From assembly GCA_963829705.1 (NCBI GenBank), contig CAWHJN010000001.1, positions 620,001-684,000 on the forward strand: a stretch of 64,000 bases of DNA. Direction: 5' to 3'. Every line of letters begins with the position of its first letter. Within the stretch, counting starts at the first letter, position 1. The translations under genes were made by a program, and so were the position numbers. The stretch is from CAWHJN01 sp963829705. GTDB taxonomy: Bacteria > Bacteroidota > Rhodothermia > Rhodothermales > BA12. The notes below the pieces were generated by a model that saw only the letters and a program-made list of their open reading frames with translations, was not told where the DNA came from and made no database searches. Positions 10,067 through 17,874 of this stretch are shown one piece after another.

Positions 10067-11146
10067 ATGCCTGTCCCTCACGACGCCCGCTACCTCCGTC
10101 AGATGCTCTTGCCAGGCGTGGGCGCGGATGGGCAGGAGCGATTACGCCGCGCCTCGGTGCTGGTTGTGGGGATGGGGGGTCTCGGATGCCCGCTCGCGCT
10201 CTACTTGGCCGCCGCGGGCGTGGGAAGTTTGGTACTCGTCGATGCCGACCGCGTGCAGGTTTCGAACCTGCACCGGCAGGTGCTCTACGGAAGTGCAGAC
10301 GTGGGCCGCCTTAAAGTCGAGGTTGCCGCCGAGCGTCTCCGCACCCTCCATCCCGCCGTCGAAATCATCCCGCGCGCCGAGCGCTTGACGGCGCGTAACG
10401 CTCAGTCGCTCGTGCGCGCCTCCGACGTAGTGGCCGACGGCTCCGATAATTTTGCGACCCGCTACCTCGTCAGCGACGCCTGTGTGCTCGAAAACCGCCC
10501 CTGTGCCCACGGCGCAGTGCTGCGTTTCGAGGGGCACCTCACCGTGCTGCGCCACGCAGGTGGCCCGTGCTACAGATGCCTCTACCCGGCCCCACCACCT
10601 GCCGCGGTGATGCCCGCGTGCAACGAAGGCGGTGTGCTCGGCTCCGTCGTGGGCACCATCGCCACACTTCAAGCTACCGAGGTGCTCAAGCTCTTGCTTG
10701 GCGTGGGCGACGTGCTGGTGGGCCGCCTGTTCGTCCTCGACGCGCTCGGCGGCACCGCCCGCACGGTTGGGTTTGAGCGGAATGCGCGCTGCCCCGTCTG
10801 CGGCGACGCGCCCACGATCCATGACCTCACCGCTGACATCACGCCTGAAACCTGTAACTCGTGGAGCCTCACGCCCAGCGCGGCGCAGGCATGGCTCGCA
10901 TCCGGCGATTCTCCTCTTCTACTCGACGTGCGCAGCCTGCCCGAGCACGAGATGTTTCACCTCGGCGGCCGCGCCGTGCCGCTGGACGACCTGGTTGCCG
11001 CCAGCCCCTCGTTCGACCGGGACCGACCCCTCCTTCTCTACTGCCAGAGCGGGCAGCGCTCAGCAGAGGGCGCGGCGCGGCTGCGGTCGATGGGCTTTGC
11101 AGCCTACACCCTCTCGGGTGGCATTGAAGGCTGGCGCGACGTGTAA
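10067..11146 (+). CDS. moeB: MoeB/ThiF-type adenylyltransferase with C-terminal rhodanese domain
   Basis: The 359-residue protein has an N-terminal E1-like domain: nucleotide loop GMGGLG at 35-40, the DxVxxSNLHRQ segment at 61-71, zinc motifs CYRC (168-171) and CPVC (242-245), and a conserved Cys at 185 in ACNEGGVLG. Residues 270-359 form a rhodanese domain with the loop CQSGQR, active Cys326. Such fusions adenylate and thiolate the C-terminus of MoaD or ThiS. Placement next to Moco genes favours MoaD. The start MPVPHDARYLRQ is chosen because it begins family homology; an upstream in-frame region to 9950 is not conserved-looking. It is divergent from the nitrate operon. Confidence 0.9.
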   Translation: MPVPHDARYLRQMLLPGVGADGQERLRRASVLVVGMGGLGCPLALYLAAAGVGSLVLVDADRVQVSNLHRQVLYGSADVGRLKVEVAAERLRTLHPAVEIIPRAERLTARNAQSLVRASDVVADGSDNFATRYLVSDACVLENRPCAHGAVLRFEGHLTVLRHAGGPCYRCLYPAPPPAAVMPACNEGGVLGSVVGTIATLQATEVLKLLLGVGDVLVGRLFVLDALGGTARTVGFERNARCPVCGDAPTIHDLTADITPETCNSWSLTPSAAQAWLASGDSPLLLDVRSLPEHEMFHLGGRAVPLDDLVAASPSFDRDRPLLLYCQSGQRSAEGAARLRSMGFAAYTLSGGIEGWRDV

Positions 11147-11340
11147 TGTGCGCTGCTTGGGCCGGTAGACGCCGGGCATAGGGACCGACCTGATGGGATG
11201 CGCTTCAGTGGTCAGGCAGGAGGAACCTTCGGGATACGTGCAAAATGTCAGTATAGCGGCCCTGGATCCTCGGTGAGCGAGCGCACCGGTGAGATCGGGC
11301 ACGTTCTGAAGCGTGATGGCTGAGGCCACGAGGTCGGTAG

Positions 11341-11451
11341 TCCTGGACCCGCTTCGACTACCGGCCTCATCGGTCTCTGGGCGGGCTGACACCGTCGGAG
11401 TACGAGGGGCAATTCTACCACCGAAAGACCGCCGTGAAGCTCGCAGGCTAA
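11341..11451 (+). mobile_element. C-terminal remnant of an IS3-type transposase
   Basis: An open frame of 36 codons bounded by a stop at 11338 reads FDYRPHRSLGGLTPSEYEGQ and ends shortly after. This is the typical tail of IS3-family OrfB integrase cores, normally YNxxRPHRSLGGLTPxE. The DDE catalytic part is absent, so this is a dead fragment. It lies at the left border of the island. Confidence 0.7.
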
Positions 11452-11488
11452 ACTCCCGAATGGCTCAGGAAAAGGAGTACGGCCATCC

Positions 11489-11593
11489 GTGCGAAAGATC
11501 CACGCGGCGCTGGCCGACAAGCGGGGTGGGGACGCAGGCGTGAGCCGGTCGGCCGTCGGCCGGATCGTGGAGGACTTCCGCGCTGGCGAGTAG
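11489..11593 (+). pseudogene. Short HTH-like fragment, possibly recombinase or transposase remnant
   Basis: Thirty-four codons from a GTG read VRKIHAALADKR and then VSRSAVGRIVEDFRAG, which looks like a helix-turn-helix of the kind at the ends of resolvases and transposases. It is not in frame with the IS3 fragment just upstream. I cannot name the parent family, and it is too short to be a gene with confidence. Confidence 0.35.
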
Positions 11594-11636
11594 GGGCCGG
11601 GTGAAGCCACCGATGAACGGCGAACCTGACCAAACT

Positions 11637-11669
11637 GTAATCCGCCTGCAAGGGGCGGGTAATCACCGG
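11637..11669 (+). promoter_or_regulatory. Candidate response-regulator operator, 11-bp phased, before porin gene
   Basis: GTAA at 11637, GCAAGGG at 11648 and GTAA at 11659 are spaced exactly 11 bp apart, one helical turn, as in OmpR/PhoB-type operators. The stretch GCAAGGGRCGGGTAA recurs before the first PepSY gene (14948-14962) with the same phasing. The site ends about 40 bases before the porin start. It is the likely target of the response regulator encoded just downstream. Confidence 0.6.
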
Positions 11670-11701
11670 CCGGTACGCCCGGTTCACCCTCCCGCTTCCC
11701 C

Positions 11702-12835
11702 TTGATCCGCTCGCTCCTCTTCGCTCTCGTACTCACGGCCCCCGCCGTCGCCGCCCAAACCGGCCCCGTCGCGGTCTCGGCCGAGGGCAAGGTCCACGCC
11801 GACGCCCGCGCGTTCCCGGGCGGACCGCTGGGAGAGGCGCCGGGGATCGTCCTCCGACGCGCGCGCGTCGAGGTCACGACTGAGGTCGGAGGGTGGCTCC
11901 GCGCCGTCGTCGAGCCCGACTTTGGGGAGGGCGAGGTCGAACTGAAAGACGGTTTCGTCGAAGCGGACCTGACGGACGCGCTGGCGGTACGCGTGGGTCA
12001 GTTCAAGACGCCCGTCGGGTACGAATCGCTGCGCTCGTCGTCGGATCTCCGGTTCGCCGAGCGAGCCTTCCCGACGGCGCTCTCGCCCCGACGCGACCTC
12101 GGCGCGATGCTGACGTGGGGGACACCGCGTGTCGAGGCCCAGGCCGGCGTCTTCAACGGCGTCGCCGACGGCGGGAGTGCGGACGGCGACGAGGGGAGCG
12201 AGACGCTCGACGGCGCGGCCCGCGTGTTTGGGGTCCCCCTCGCGGCCCGGAACGCCCGCCTCGGCGTGGGGATCGCCGTCGCTGCCGGCACGGCGGGTCC
12301 AGACGACGCCCTCGCCGACTACGAGACGCCGGGCGACCGGAAGACTTTCGAGTACGCCGACGGCGTGGCCCCCGACGGCGCGCGCGCCCGCCTCGCACCG
12401 CAGGCGACGCTCGACGTCGGGCGGCTCCACGTGCTCGGGGAATGGACGCTCACTCGCCACCGGCTGGCCACGCCCAGCGGGCCCGCGACGGTCGAACACC
12501 GGGCGTGGCAGGCCGCCGTCTCCGTCGTCCTCGCCGGTGTGCCCCAGGGCGACGACCGGCCGGTCCCCCGGCGCTCCGTCACCGAGGGGGGCCCCGGCGC
12601 CGTCGAGGTCTCGGCCCGCGTCCACGGTCTCTCGCTCGACGGAGACGCTGGGCCGCTGGCGACGGATGGGAGCGCGCGGCGCGCGACGGCCGTCGGCCTC
12701 GCCGTCCACTGGTCGCCGGTCGCCGAGGCCCGCCTCGGGCTCACCGTCGAGCGGACCTTGTTCGACGCCTTCGGGGTAAACTCGGCCCCGGAGCCCGAGA
12801 TGTTCGTGGTCCTCCGCGCCCAGATCGACCTGTAA
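11702..12835 (+). CDS. Phosphate-selective porin O/P-like outer-membrane protein
   Basis: The 377-residue protein starts at TTG with a clear signal peptide (MIRSLLFALVL, cleavage after VAAQ). It continues with alternating beta-strand segments typical of OprO/OprP porins, such as VGQFKTPVGYESL, FAERAFPTAL and RRDLGAMLTWG. These lie where that family has its conserved FKTPFGYE-like motif. It should form an outer-membrane channel, perhaps for anions. The phosphate preference is a family label, not shown here. The gene is followed by the two-component genes with a four-base gap, and the phased operator lies upstream. The TTG start is favoured because it alone gives the signal peptide. Confidence 0.78.
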   Translation: MIRSLLFALVLTAPAVAAQTGPVAVSAEGKVHADARAFPGGPLGEAPGIVLRRARVEVTTEVGGWLRAVVEPDFGEGEVELKDGFVEADLTDALAVRVGQFKTPVGYESLRSSSDLRFAERAFPTALSPRRDLGAMLTWGTPRVEAQAGVFNGVADGGSADGDEGSETLDGAARVFGVPLAARNARLGVGIAVAAGTAGPDDALADYETPGDRKTFEYADGVAPDGARARLAPQATLDVGRLHVLGEWTLTRHRLATPSGPATVEHRAWQAAVSVVLAGVPQGDDRPVPRRSVTEGGPGAVEVSARVHGLSLDGDAGPLATDGSARRATAVGLAVHWSPVAEARLGLTVERTLFDAFGVNSAPEPEMFVVLRAQIDL

Positions 12836-12839
12836 CCCC

Positions 12840-13514
12840 ATGCGCCTGCTCGTGGTCGAGGACGACCCCTACATCGCCGAGTTCGTCCAAACCGGCCTCC
12901 AGGAAGCCGGCTACGCCGTCGACCACGCCGCCGACGGCGAGGACGCCTACGCGCTCGTCGTGAACGAGCCGTACGATGCGGCCGTCGTCGACCTCATGCT
13001 CCCACGATTGAATGGGCTCTCGCTCATCGAGCGGATGCGCGGGTCCGGCGTTGCGACGCCCGTCCTCATCCTGAGCGCGAAGCGGACCGTCGACGACCGC
13101 GTGAAGGGCCTCCAGGCCGGCGGCGACGACTACCTCACGAAGCCGTTCGCCTTCGTCGAACTCCTGGCCCGCGTGCGGGCCCTCGTCCGACGGAGCACGG
13201 GGGCACCCGAGGCCACGCGGCTGACGGCCGGACCCATCGCCCTCGACCTCCTCGCGCGCGAGGCGACGCGGGCGGGCAAGACGCTCGACCTTCAGCCACG
13301 CGAGTTCGCCCTCCTGGAGGTCCTCGTCCGCAATCCAGACCGCGTGGTTTCTAAGACGGCGATCCACCAGGCCGTGTGGGACTTCGACTTCAACCCACGC
13401 ACGAACGTGGTGGAGGTGCTTGTCCACCGTCTCCGGCAGAAGATGGACGAGCCGTTCGAGCCTGCGCTCATCCACACCGTTCGCGGCGCCGGCTATGTCC
13501 TCCGCACCCCGTGA
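12840..13514 (+). CDS. OmpR-family response regulator
   Basis: The 224-residue protein has a receiver domain with acidic pocket E7-D8-D9, phospho-acceptor Asp51 and Lys101 (LTKPF). Its C-terminal winged helix has the usual LQPREFALLEVL and RTNVVEVLVHRLRQKM segments, closest in style to CusR/QseB regulators. It probably binds the 11-bp-phased sites upstream of the porin and of the first PepSY gene. The last 20 bases overlap the start of the histidine kinase gene, so the pair is co-translated. Confidence 0.95.
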   Translation: MRLLVVEDDPYIAEFVQTGLQEAGYAVDHAADGEDAYALVVNEPYDAAVVDLMLPRLNGLSLIERMRGSGVATPVLILSAKRTVDDRVKGLQAGGDDYLTKPFAFVELLARVRALVRRSTGAPEATRLTAGPIALDLLAREATRAGKTLDLQPREFALLEVLVRNPDRVVSKTAIHQAVWDFDFNPRTNVVEVLVHRLRQKMDEPFEPALIHTVRGAGYVLRTP

Positions 13515-14920
13515 CGCCGCCCGCACGCCCGCGGGCCGCCCCGGCGTCGTGTGGGCGTGGCGGCGGAGCCCGTTCGGCGTCCGCCTCGCCCTCGCCTATG
13601 CGGCCCTCTTCGCCCTCAGCGCGGCGGCCCTCCTCGGGATCGCGTACGCCGCGCTCGGGCTGGTCCTGGCGCGCCAGGACGCGGCCTACCTCCGCGACCA
13701 ACTCGGCGCTGTCGAGCGGGTCTATGCCCGCGAAGGGCTCGACGGCGTCCGCCGCTACGCCGCTGCACTCCAGGGCGACGACCGGGGCGAGGAGATTCTG
13801 ATCCGGATCACCGGGGCCGACCGCGCGGTCCGCCTCCTCGTGCTCCCCGACGAGTGGGAGCCGGCCGACCTCGCCGCGCTCGGCGAGGCAGACAGTCACG
13901 TCGGGATCTACAACGCGCGCGAGGACCAAGACCTCGAGGTGCTCGCGCGGCGGCTCCCGTCGGGCGACCGGCTCCAAGTCGGGATGAGCTCCGACGAGCG
14001 CGACGACACGCTCGAGGCACTCCCCCGCGTATTCGGGGTCGTCGCCGTCCCCCTCGTGCTCCTCGCTTTGCTCGGCGGGTGGTTTATGGCCTCGCGCGCG
14101 CTCCGGCCCGTCCGGCGCCTCGTCGGTGCGCTGGAGACGATCACGGCGACCGGCGACGTCCGTCAGCGGGTCGAGGCGACCGAGACCGAGGGCGAGCTAG
14201 CCGACCTGTTCGCCCTCTTCAACCAGACGTTGGATCGGGTCGAGGCCGCTCGTCGGCCAGCTCGGGGCCACGCTCGACGACCTCGCCCACGACCTCCGCA
14301 CACCGCTGACGGCCGTCCGCGGCACGGCCGAGCTCGCGCTCGCGCGCGAGCGCGAGCCGGAGGCGTACCGGGCCGCGCTCGCCCGCGTGGTAGAGGCGAC
14401 CGAGGCCGCTCAGGACACGCTCGACACGGTCATGGAGGTGGCCGAGGCCGAGGCGGGACTCGACCTCGACATCGCGACGGTCCACCTCGACGACGTCGCG
14501 CGCGACGTGGCCGACCTCTACGAGCTCGTGGCGTCCGAGAAGGGCGTCGCGCTGGCGCTGGAACCGGGCAACGCCGGTGTGCTCGCGGGGGACGAACGCC
14601 GCCTCCGCCGCGCACTCGCCAACCTCGTCGACAACGCCGTGAAGTACACGCTCCCTGGCGGTCGTGTGACGATCACGACGGGACGGTCCGAGTCCGAGAC
14701 GTGGGCCACCATTTCCGATACGGGCGTGGGGGTCGCCCCCGACGAGCTCCCGCGCGTCTGGGACCGGCTTTATCGAAGCGAGCGGACGCGCCATGAGCGC
14801 GGGCTCGGGCTCGGCCTCGGGCTCGCCCGCGCGATCGCCGAGGCCCACGGCGGTTGCATCGAGGTCGAGAGCACGCCCGGCGAGGGGTCCACGTTCACGC
14901 TCCGCCTGCCAGCGGCCTGA
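13495..14920 (+). pseudogene. Sensor histidine kinase, frameshifted (partner of upstream regulator)
   Basis: Reading from ATG 13495 gives a membrane helix (about 28-56), a sensor region, a second helix (about 180-200) and a HAMP-like linker ending LFNQTLDRVEA. The frame then degenerates. The adjacent frame continues with LVGQLGATLDDLAHDLRTPL (H-box), an N-box LVDNAVKY, DTGVGV and GLGLGLGLA to the stop at 14920. Deleting one C of GGCC at about 14244-14248 makes one 475-residue kinase. As sequenced, the kinase core is out of frame with the sensor. Whether this is an assembly error or decay is open. The regulator and both candidate operators are intact. Confidence 0.88.
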
Positions 14921-14936
14921 GAAAGCTGTCGGATCT

Positions 14937-14969
14937 GTAAGGGTTCGGCAAGGGACGGGTAAGGGTGCC
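14937..14969 (+). promoter_or_regulatory. Candidate response-regulator operator, 11-bp phased, before PepSY genes
   Basis: GTAAGGG at 14937, GCAAGGG at 14948 and GTAAGGG at 14959 are three direct repeats exactly 11 bp apart, with a further GTAA at 14973. The arrangement matches the site before the porin base for base in its spacing. It lies 17 bases after the kinase gene and about 65 bases before the presumed PepSY start. Confidence 0.62.
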
Positions 14970-15035
14970 TCGGTAAGAGGGGATACGAAGCGCCAGACAC
15001 CACACGCTGGCCGCCCCCAATTCTCCCCTGTTCCC

Positions 15036-15400
15036 ATGACCCCTGTTCCCCTGAAGAGCCTCTCCTCTCCCTCACCCTCGCCGCCCTTGCGTTCGTGCTC
15101 GCCCCGCCCACCAGCGCCCAGAGCGCCACGACTCCGGTCGCCGAGTGCGGCCAGATTACTGGCACGATCTCCGTCGCCGACGACGCTGCCACGATCAAGC
15201 GGGACATGGCCCGCGTCTCCGAGGACGGCGTCCGCGCCGCCGCCATGCGCGCCGTCCCCGGCGCGACGGTCACTGACGTCGATCTCGACGAGGAGGACGG
15301 CTTCCTCGTCTACGAGATCGAACTCTGGCGCGACGGCGTCGAATTCGACGTGACCATCGACGCCGGCTCTGGCGAGGTCCTCTGTACCGAGCAGGACTAG
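15036..15400 (+). CDS. PepSY-like secreted protein 1 (probable one-base deletion in signal peptide)
   Basis: The mature part ends with VPGATVTDVDLDEEDGFLVY and DAGSGEVLC, a small PepSY-like domain of about 75 residues. The uninterrupted frame begins only at a GTG at 15095 and lacks a full signal sequence. An ATG at 15036 in another frame starts MTPVPLKSL. Adding one C in the CTCTCCTCTCC run (about 15058-15070) gives a signal peptide with core LSLTLAALAFVLA joined to the mature part. I infer an exported protein that may modulate the adjacent kinase, as PepSY proteins often sit beside two-component genes. It is a close paralogue of the next gene. Confidence 0.7.
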
Positions 15401-15420
15401 CCTGCGTCCCAAACGCGCCG

Positions 15421-15446
15421 CTGCCCGACGTCTCTCCGCCGGGCAG
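15421..15446 (+). terminator. Hairpin between the PepSY paralogues
   Basis: CTGCCCG and CGGGCAG form a perfect seven-base stem with a 12-base loop. No T-run follows, so it may be a weak terminator or a processing or attenuation hairpin between the two genes. Confidence 0.45.
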
Positions 15447-15493
15447 CAGTCGCGTTCGACTTCGGCTCTACGTTTCTGACGCCCTCACTCCCC

Positions 15494-15832
15494 ATGCGCT
15501 CCCGTCTCCTGCTCGGCTCGCTCGCCCTCGCGGTCCTCGCCCTCGTCCTGTCTAGAGTCGCCGGTCCGTCCGACGTCGACTGCGGCCCTGTCACCGGCAC
15601 CATCCGCGTCGCCGGCGACGACCGCGTCACCCCCGACATGGCCCGCGTTGCAGAAGACGACGCCCGCGCCGCCGCGCTCGTCGCCGTCCCTGGGGCAGCC
15701 GTCACCGACGTGGACCTCGACGAGGAGGACGGTTACCTCGTCTACGAGATCGAGCTGACGCAGAACCGCACCGAGTTCGTCGTCGTCGTCGACGCCGGCT
15801 CCGGCGAGGTCCTGTGCTCCGAGCGGGACTGA
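15494..15832 (+). CDS. PepSY-like secreted protein 2
   Basis: The 112-residue protein has an N-terminal signal or anchor (LLLGSLALAVLALVL), a single Cys soon after, and a PepSY-like domain with TDVDLDEEDGYLVYEIEL and DAGSGEVLC. It is strongly similar to the mature part of the preceding gene, so the pair arose by tandem duplication. In contrast to its neighbour, its signal region is intact. It lies 93 bases downstream and may be co-transcribed past the intervening hairpin. Function beyond likely sensing or inhibition at the envelope is unknown. Confidence 0.75.
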   Translation: MRSRLLLGSLALAVLALVLSRVAGPSDVDCGPVTGTIRVAGDDRVTPDMARVAEDDARAAALVAVPGAAVTDVDLDEEDGYLVYEIELTQNRTEFVVVVDAGSGEVLCSERD

Positions 15833-15866
15833 CGCCACGACGCGCCTCCCCTACATCCCCCGACCC

Positions 15867-16744
15867 ATGACCTTCCTCAACACCCCACTGGCGGGGTGCC
15901 TCGCCCTGGCCCTCTCAGCCTGCGGCCCCGATACCCCCGCCGACCCTGCGTTCGCCACCATCACACCGGCCACCAGTCCACCGCCTCGACGGCCGCCGCG
16001 CCGTCCGACGGCCCCTACCGCTTCGATCAGCCCGTGGCTCGGTTCGAGATGCCAGAGGCACTTCGCGAGATCTCGGCGCTTACCGTCCTCGATGACGGCC
16101 GCCTCGGCACCGTCCAGGATGAAGACGGCGACCTCTACATCCTCTCCGCCGAGACTGGCCGCGTCGAGGCCGTCGTTCCGTTCGGCCCGCCCGGCGACTA
16201 TGAGGGGATCGAACTCGTAGGCGACCGGCTCTTCGTGCTCCGCGCCGACGGGGCCGTCCTCGAACTCGACGGCTGGACCGGTGCCGAAGCTCGAACGACG
16301 GTCCACGAGACCGGCCTCGGCGCTGACGCCTGCGACGCCGAGGGGCTCGGCACCGATGGGAACCGGCTGCTCATCGCATGCAAGGAGGACGATGGCGACG
16401 GCCTCAACCGGGTCTACGCCTTCGCCCTCAACGTGATGGCACTCGTGCCCGAGCCCGTGTTCGTCCTCGACCCCAACGCTGTGCCTGGCGACAAGAAGCT
16501 CCGGCTGTCGGCGCTGGCGGTTCACCCCGTCACCGGCTACACGGTCGTGCTCTCGTCGAACCGGGAGTCGCTCGTCGCTCTCGATGCCTCGGGCGCTGTC
16601 GCCGAGGTGTGGGACCTCCGCCCGGCCGCCTTCGAGCAGCCCGAGGGCCTTGCGTTCCTCCCGAACGGTGATGCGCTCGTCTCCAGCGAGGGCGACGACG
16701 GCCCGGCGGTGATCCTCCGGTTCGCCTACCTTCCCGCACCATGA
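15867..16744 (+). CDS. SdiA-regulated-type / phytase-like lipoprotein (probable one-base deletion)
   Basis: ATG 15867 starts a lipoprotein signal (AGCLALALSAC) whose frame soon becomes Pro/Arg-rich nonsense. The adjacent frame, open from 15896 to 16744, carries the conserved domain. It has beta-propeller-like repeats such as ALREISALTVLDDGRL, EGIELVGDRLFVLR, CDAEGLGTDGNRLLIACK and EQPEGLAFLPNGDALVSSEG, the pattern of SdiA-regulated / esterase-like phytase proteins. One missing base between about 15955 and 15990 would join them into a roughly 292-residue lipoprotein. The substrate is unknown. The gene closes the island's two-component cluster. Confidence 0.72.
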
Positions 16745-16920
16745 CTCCGCTGCACGCCCCCATCCCGTCCTCACGGGCGTCCTACCCCGGCTCGACGGCC
16801 GAGGCGGACTGCCTGATCCTCGGATGCCGGTCAGCCAATCTCCCACTCGTCGCCGGGGCCGTCTCGCGCCCGATCAGGCCGCCCGCAGCGTGTAAACGAT
16901 GTGGTCAGACAGAAGTGTAA

Positions 16921-17106
16921 AGGAACTGGTCGGCTCCTACAACGCTGCGCCACTGCTTCGCCACGCATCTGCACGAAGCCGGGGCCGACGTGCGCACGGT
17001 GCAGTCGCTGATGGGCCATGCGAGCCTGAAGACGACGCAGGTCTACTTGCACGTGACGCAGTCGGCGGTGGCGACGCCGAGCCCGCTCGAAGCGCTCGCG
17101 GTGTAG
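16921..17106 (+). mobile_element. C-terminal remnant of a tyrosine recombinase
   Basis: This frame, which opens just after a stop, reads TTLRHCFATHLHEAGADVRT, then SLMGHASLKTTQVYLHVTQ, then a short tail to TAG. This is the catalytic C-terminus of an integrase, with the Arg, the GH and the Tyr of YLHV in place. The His of the usual HxxR is Thr here and everything upstream is missing, so it is non-functional. It marks the right border of the island. No coding sequence was recognised between 16745 and 16920. Confidence 0.75.
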
Positions 17107-17120
17107 GCTACAGGATTCTG

Positions 17121-17150
17121 TTCGCAGGTAAAGGGTCGTTTACTTGCGAA
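17121..17150. repeat. Strong hairpin beside the recombinase remnant
   Basis: TTCGCAGGTAAA and TTTACTTGCGAA pair over 12 bases with one G-T mismatch and a six-base loop. It lies 14 bases after the recombinase stop. It may be a terminator, an element end or a former attachment site. No second copy is visible at the left border. Confidence 0.5.
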
Positions 17151-17155
17151 CATCA

Positions 17156-17301
17156 TCTCGAAGGTTTCGGCGAGAGTACGCCCCGCTTGGGCTCGACGAG
17201 CGCAAGACGATGCTTCGCGCCGAGGTCGTGATCGTCGACGTAGGCTTCTTTGTCGCGGCGCTGGGCAAGCGCGACACGCACCACATACCGACCTGCGTTT
17301 T
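17156..17301 (-). pseudogene. Possible unknown gene remnant downstream of apaG
   Basis: On the minus strand an open stretch after the apaG stop reads RYVVRVALAQRRDKEAYVDD and then LGAKHRLALVEPKRG, before a TGA. Its residue mix looks protein-like rather than random, but I do not recognise it and see no proper start. It may be the tail of a gene broken when the island arrived. Confidence 0.25.
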
Positions 17302-17304
17302 GCT

Positions 17305-17688
17305 CTAATTCGCCGCTGCGCGCAGGTAAAACCGCGGGATGGCGATGCGGAAGCGCTCGCCGCCCGGGCGCTGCATCAGGTAGGTACCTTCCATCGAGCC
17401 TTCGAGCGCGCGCAGCAGGGCGAACGAGTTGTACGTGTACACCTCGCCCGGCACGATGATCGGCTGCTGACCCACGACGCCCTCGCCCTCGACCTCCTGC
17501 ATCTGCCCCTGCGCGTCGGCGATGTACCAGTGGCGGCGCAAGAGTTGCACTTCTTCTGAACTGCGGTTTTCGATGCGAACGAAGTAGGCGAACACGGATT
17601 TCAGCGCCATCAGATCGGACTGGTCGCTCAGGTAGACAGGCTGCACCGTTACGTGCATGTCCTCGGTGGTGGCGGCAAACGTAACCAT
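17305..17688 (-). CDS. apaG: ApaG domain protein
   Basis: The 127-residue protein is a full-length ApaG: VFAYFVRIENRSSEEVQLL, RHWYIADAQG, EVEGEGVVGQQP and PGEVYTYNSFALL follow the fibronectin-like fold and its Gly-rich loop. ApaG is linked to divalent-cation resistance and diadenosine-phosphate metabolism, but its activity is still unsettled. It is a stand-alone gene, convergent with the island remnants and divergent from korA. ATG 17688 begins exactly where homology begins. Confidence 0.9.
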   Translation of the reverse strand: MVTFAATTEDMHVTVQPVYLSDQSDLMALKSVFAYFVRIENRSSEEVQLLRRHWYIADAQGQMQEVEGEGVVGQQPIIVPGEVYTYNSFALLRALEGSMEGTYLMQRPGGERFRIAIPRFYLRAAAN

Positions 17689-17874
17689 GACGGTGGGGAA
17701 AGATGGGCGCTCGGTACTCCGGCAATTTTCAGTTGGTTCTGAAAACCGGGGACTTTGTTCGCCCGCTCTTCATGATCGTCACAATCCACCGAATGTCCAC
17801 CGGGGCGCGACACGTGGTGCTGAACCTGCTCGTAGTGGCCTCGTTTAGCCCGTGTACCCTCGCCGACTACCGCC

